NCBI GenBank assembly: GCA_029863035.1
Contig: JAOTWH010000100.1
Location: 1-7,756 of the forward strand
Direction of reading: 5' to 3'
Length of the DNA: 7,756 nt
From: Acidimicrobiia bacterium
GTDB lineage: Bacteria; Actinomycetota; Acidimicrobiia; UBA5794; JAOTWH01
Positions within the stretch are counted from its first letter, which is position 1. Each line of letters starts with the position of its first letter. This document shows, one piece after another, positions 6,257 through 7,756 of this stretch. The position numbers and the translations under genes are program-made. The notes beneath the pieces were generated by a model, which saw only the letters and a program-made list of their open reading frames with translations, ran no database searches and was not told the origin of the DNA.

Positions 6257-7648
6257 ATGTCCCACGCTCCTGGCCCGAAATCTGGCTGGGAACTCATCCG
6301 CAAGGGGCCGTTCTCCCGAGTGTTCTGGGCTGGTTTCCTGTCCAGCACAGGCGATTGGGCTGCTCTTTTCGCCCAGATCAGTTTGGCTGAGAACATCGCT
6401 GGGTCCCAGGGCATCCTCGTCATCCTCGCAGCGCGCTTGATTCCGGGGCTGTTGGGAGGCGCCATCGGCGGAGTGCTTGCCGATAGGGCGTTTCGCAAGG
6501 TGGCCATCGTTTCAGCCGATGTAGGGCGAGGAGTCTTGGTACTGAGCCTCGCCTTTCTGGACACCTTGCCGGCCATATTCCTTGTCTCGTTCGCTTTGGA
6601 ACTGCTGACCCTTCTTGGCCAGCCGGCTCGAGCCGCCATCATCCCTGGCCTGGTGGGTCGCGACAACATCCTGACAGCCAACTCGCTCAATCTTTCCGCC
6701 GCATACGGGACCTTCCCCCTCGGAGCCGGCCTCGCCTTGGTATTCGGACTGCTAGGGCCCATCACCCTGTTCGGCCTGTTGCCCGATACCAGCGAAGCCA
6801 TTCTGTTCGCCGCCGATTCGGTCACGTTCCTAGCGAGCGGTCTGTTGATGCTGACTGTGGCCTTACCTCATGTGAAAGTTGCGGACGAGCGCAAGGCGGT
6901 GAGCCGCTTCGACTGGCGAGCTCCTCTGCGCGATTTCACAGACGGCATCAAGTTCGTCGCAAAGAACTCAGCAGTCCGACCGATCATCTTGGGGATGACG
7001 GTGGCGTTGTTCGGCGGCGGCATGCTGATCGTGTTGGGTAAGGCTTACGCCGAGGACACTCTCGGTGCCGACTCAGCCGGGTTCTTCGGCCTCCTGTTCG
7101 CCCTGGGTACAGGGGCGGCAGTAGGCGTCGTCGGACTCTCGGTATACGGCGACCGCCTACTCAGACGCGATGTTTTGTTCGGGGTCGCTCTGACCGTCAC
7201 GGGCATCGGCCTGGTGGCAGCCTCACTCATCAGCACCATCGCCGGTGGCATGGGGTGGCTTACCGTCATGGGTCTGGGTGCCGGGTCGGCTTACGTGACC
7301 GGTTTTACCCACTTGCACGAACAAACCGACGATGCCCTGCGGGGGAGGACCTTCGCTGCGTTGTTCTCGTTGATGCGGGTGGGACTGTTGGGCTCCATGG
7401 TGGTGGCGACGAACGCGGAGGGATTGCTCGAGGGCAACGTGTCCGACCCCACTCGGATGTTGCTCTTGGGCGGCGGCATCATCGTTGTGGCATCGGGGGG
7501 AGCGCTGGTGTGGGGCAAGCGAGGGGCGCTGGGGAGACCGAAGCTCTCGCCGGAGGGTCGCGAGTCGATCGACGCGGCAGGCAGAGCATTTAGCCGCTTC
7601 CGCATTGGTCGCCAAAATGGGAGCAACAGCGAAGAGGATGAGGATTGA
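6257..7648 (+). CDS. MFS transporter (EntS/MFS_3-like), substrate unknown
   Basis: A 463-residue inner-membrane carrier of the major facilitator superfamily, rich in hydrophobic segments consistent with about 12 helices. Motif A, GGVLADRAFRKVA, follows the second helix in the N-terminal half (D and R at about 76-77). Its weaker echo YGDRLLRRD opens the loop in the second half (about 297-305), and LRGRTFAALFSLMR (about 361-374) is typical of the MFS_3 group that includes enterobactin exporter EntS and macrolide-efflux-like proteins. A cytoplasmic loop lies at about 203-235. Efflux is therefore likelier than uptake, but the cargo cannot be read from sequence. The tail ends in SNSEEDED, whose codons hold the tmk ribosome-binding site. 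A GTG at 6254 is an alternative start; ATG 6257 fits the -10 spacing better. An in-frame TAG at 6221 rules out anything longer. It sits 36 bp after topA and overlaps tmk. Confidence 0.92.
   Translation: MSHAPGPKSGWELIRKGPFSRVFWAGFLSSTGDWAALFAQISLAENIAGSQGILVILAARLIPGLLGGAIGGVLADRAFRKVAIVSADVGRGVLVLSLAFLDTLPAIFLVSFALELLTLLGQPARAAIIPGLVGRDNILTANSLNLSAAYGTFPLGAGLALVFGLLGPITLFGLLPDTSEAILFAADSVTFLASGLLMLTVALPHVKVADERKAVSRFDWRAPLRDFTDGIKFVAKNSAVRPIILGMTVALFGGGMLIVLGKAYAEDTLGADSAGFFGLLFALGTGAAVGVVGLSVYGDRLLRRDVLFGVALTVTGIGLVAASLISTIAGGMGWLTVMGLGAGSAYVTGFTHLHEQTDDALRGRTFAALFSLMRVGLLGSMVVATNAEGLLEGNVSDPTRMLLLGGGIIVVASGGALVWGKRGALGRPKLSPEGRESIDAAGRAFSRFRIGRQNGSNSEEDED
7634..7638 (+). promoter_or_regulatory. 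Shine-Dalgarno and TTGA stop-start overlap for tmk
   Basis: GAGGA lies 6 bases before TTG 7645. The TTG shares two bases with the transporter's TGA stop (TTGA, 7645-7648), so the two genes are translationally coupled. An in-frame TGA at 7639-7641, separated from the TTG by one codon, forces this start. Confidence 0.8.
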
Positions 7649-7756
7649 GCTACATAGCGCTCGAAGGAATCGAAGGAGCTGGCAAGAGCACCATCGCCAG
7701 CGAACTGGAGGCCCGATTGAGCCGCCAAGGAACCGAGGTGCTCAGGGTGCGAGAAC
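7645..7756 (+). CDS. tmk: thymidylate kinase (dTMP kinase), N-terminal part (3' truncated)
   Basis: Thirty-seven codons of a cytoplasmic P-loop kinase that turns dTMP into dTDP for DNA synthesis. The start, MSYIALEGIEGAGKST with TTG read as Met, carries the Walker A loop GIEGAGKS (8-15) in the form typical of Tmk. The window ends at VLRVRE, exactly where the family's REPGGT motif is expected. The full protein is usually about 200-220 residues. TTG is the only possible start, because an in-frame TGA lies at 7639-7641 and no other start codon precedes the P-loop. In many actinobacteria topA is followed by tmk and holB; here the MFS gene comes between. Confidence 0.93.
   Translation, partial: MSYIALEGIEGAGKSTIASELEARLSRQGTEVLRVRE

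Overview
The window reads as ordinary chromosomal DNA from a high-GC actinobacterium. An Acidimicrobiia-type lineage is my best guess, but it is not proven. The clues are a close PimB'-type mannosyltransferase relative, a topoisomerase I with no cysteines, GRYGPY repeats and a lysine-rich tail (the actinobacterial form), a topA to tmk gene order, and several start codons that look leaderless. I found no rRNA, tRNA, CRISPR array, phage gene or transposase.

Layout. Bases 1-446 hold the C-terminal end of a membrane-bound proton-pumping pyrophosphatase (hppA, + strand). Bases 447-835 contain no gene: first an 11-bp inverted repeat just after hppA, then a symmetrical cluster of REP-like palindromes (583-834). 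A short single-pass membrane protein of unknown function follows on the minus strand (836-1045). It is divergent from, and only 21 bp away from, a + strand gene for a protein with two complete histidine-phosphatase domains (1067-2290). That gene is tightly followed by a GT4 glycosyltransferase resembling PimB' (2293-3360). After an 85-bp leader comes topA (3446-6220), then an MFS transporter (6257-7648) whose stop overlaps the TTG start of tmk, which runs off the window (7645-7756).

How the genes relate. The phosphatase and glycosyltransferase form a two-gene unit with the Shine-Dalgarno of the second inside the end of the first, so they probably serve one pathway, perhaps inositol phospholipid or another phosphoglycolipid. 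topA and tmk are DNA housekeeping genes; the transporter is inserted between them and is translationally coupled to tmk. The least ordinary parts are the composite palindrome cluster, the overlapping divergent -10 boxes at 1052-1058, and the twin-domain phosphatase paired with a PimB'-like enzyme. I see no clear sign of a wholly new multi-gene system.
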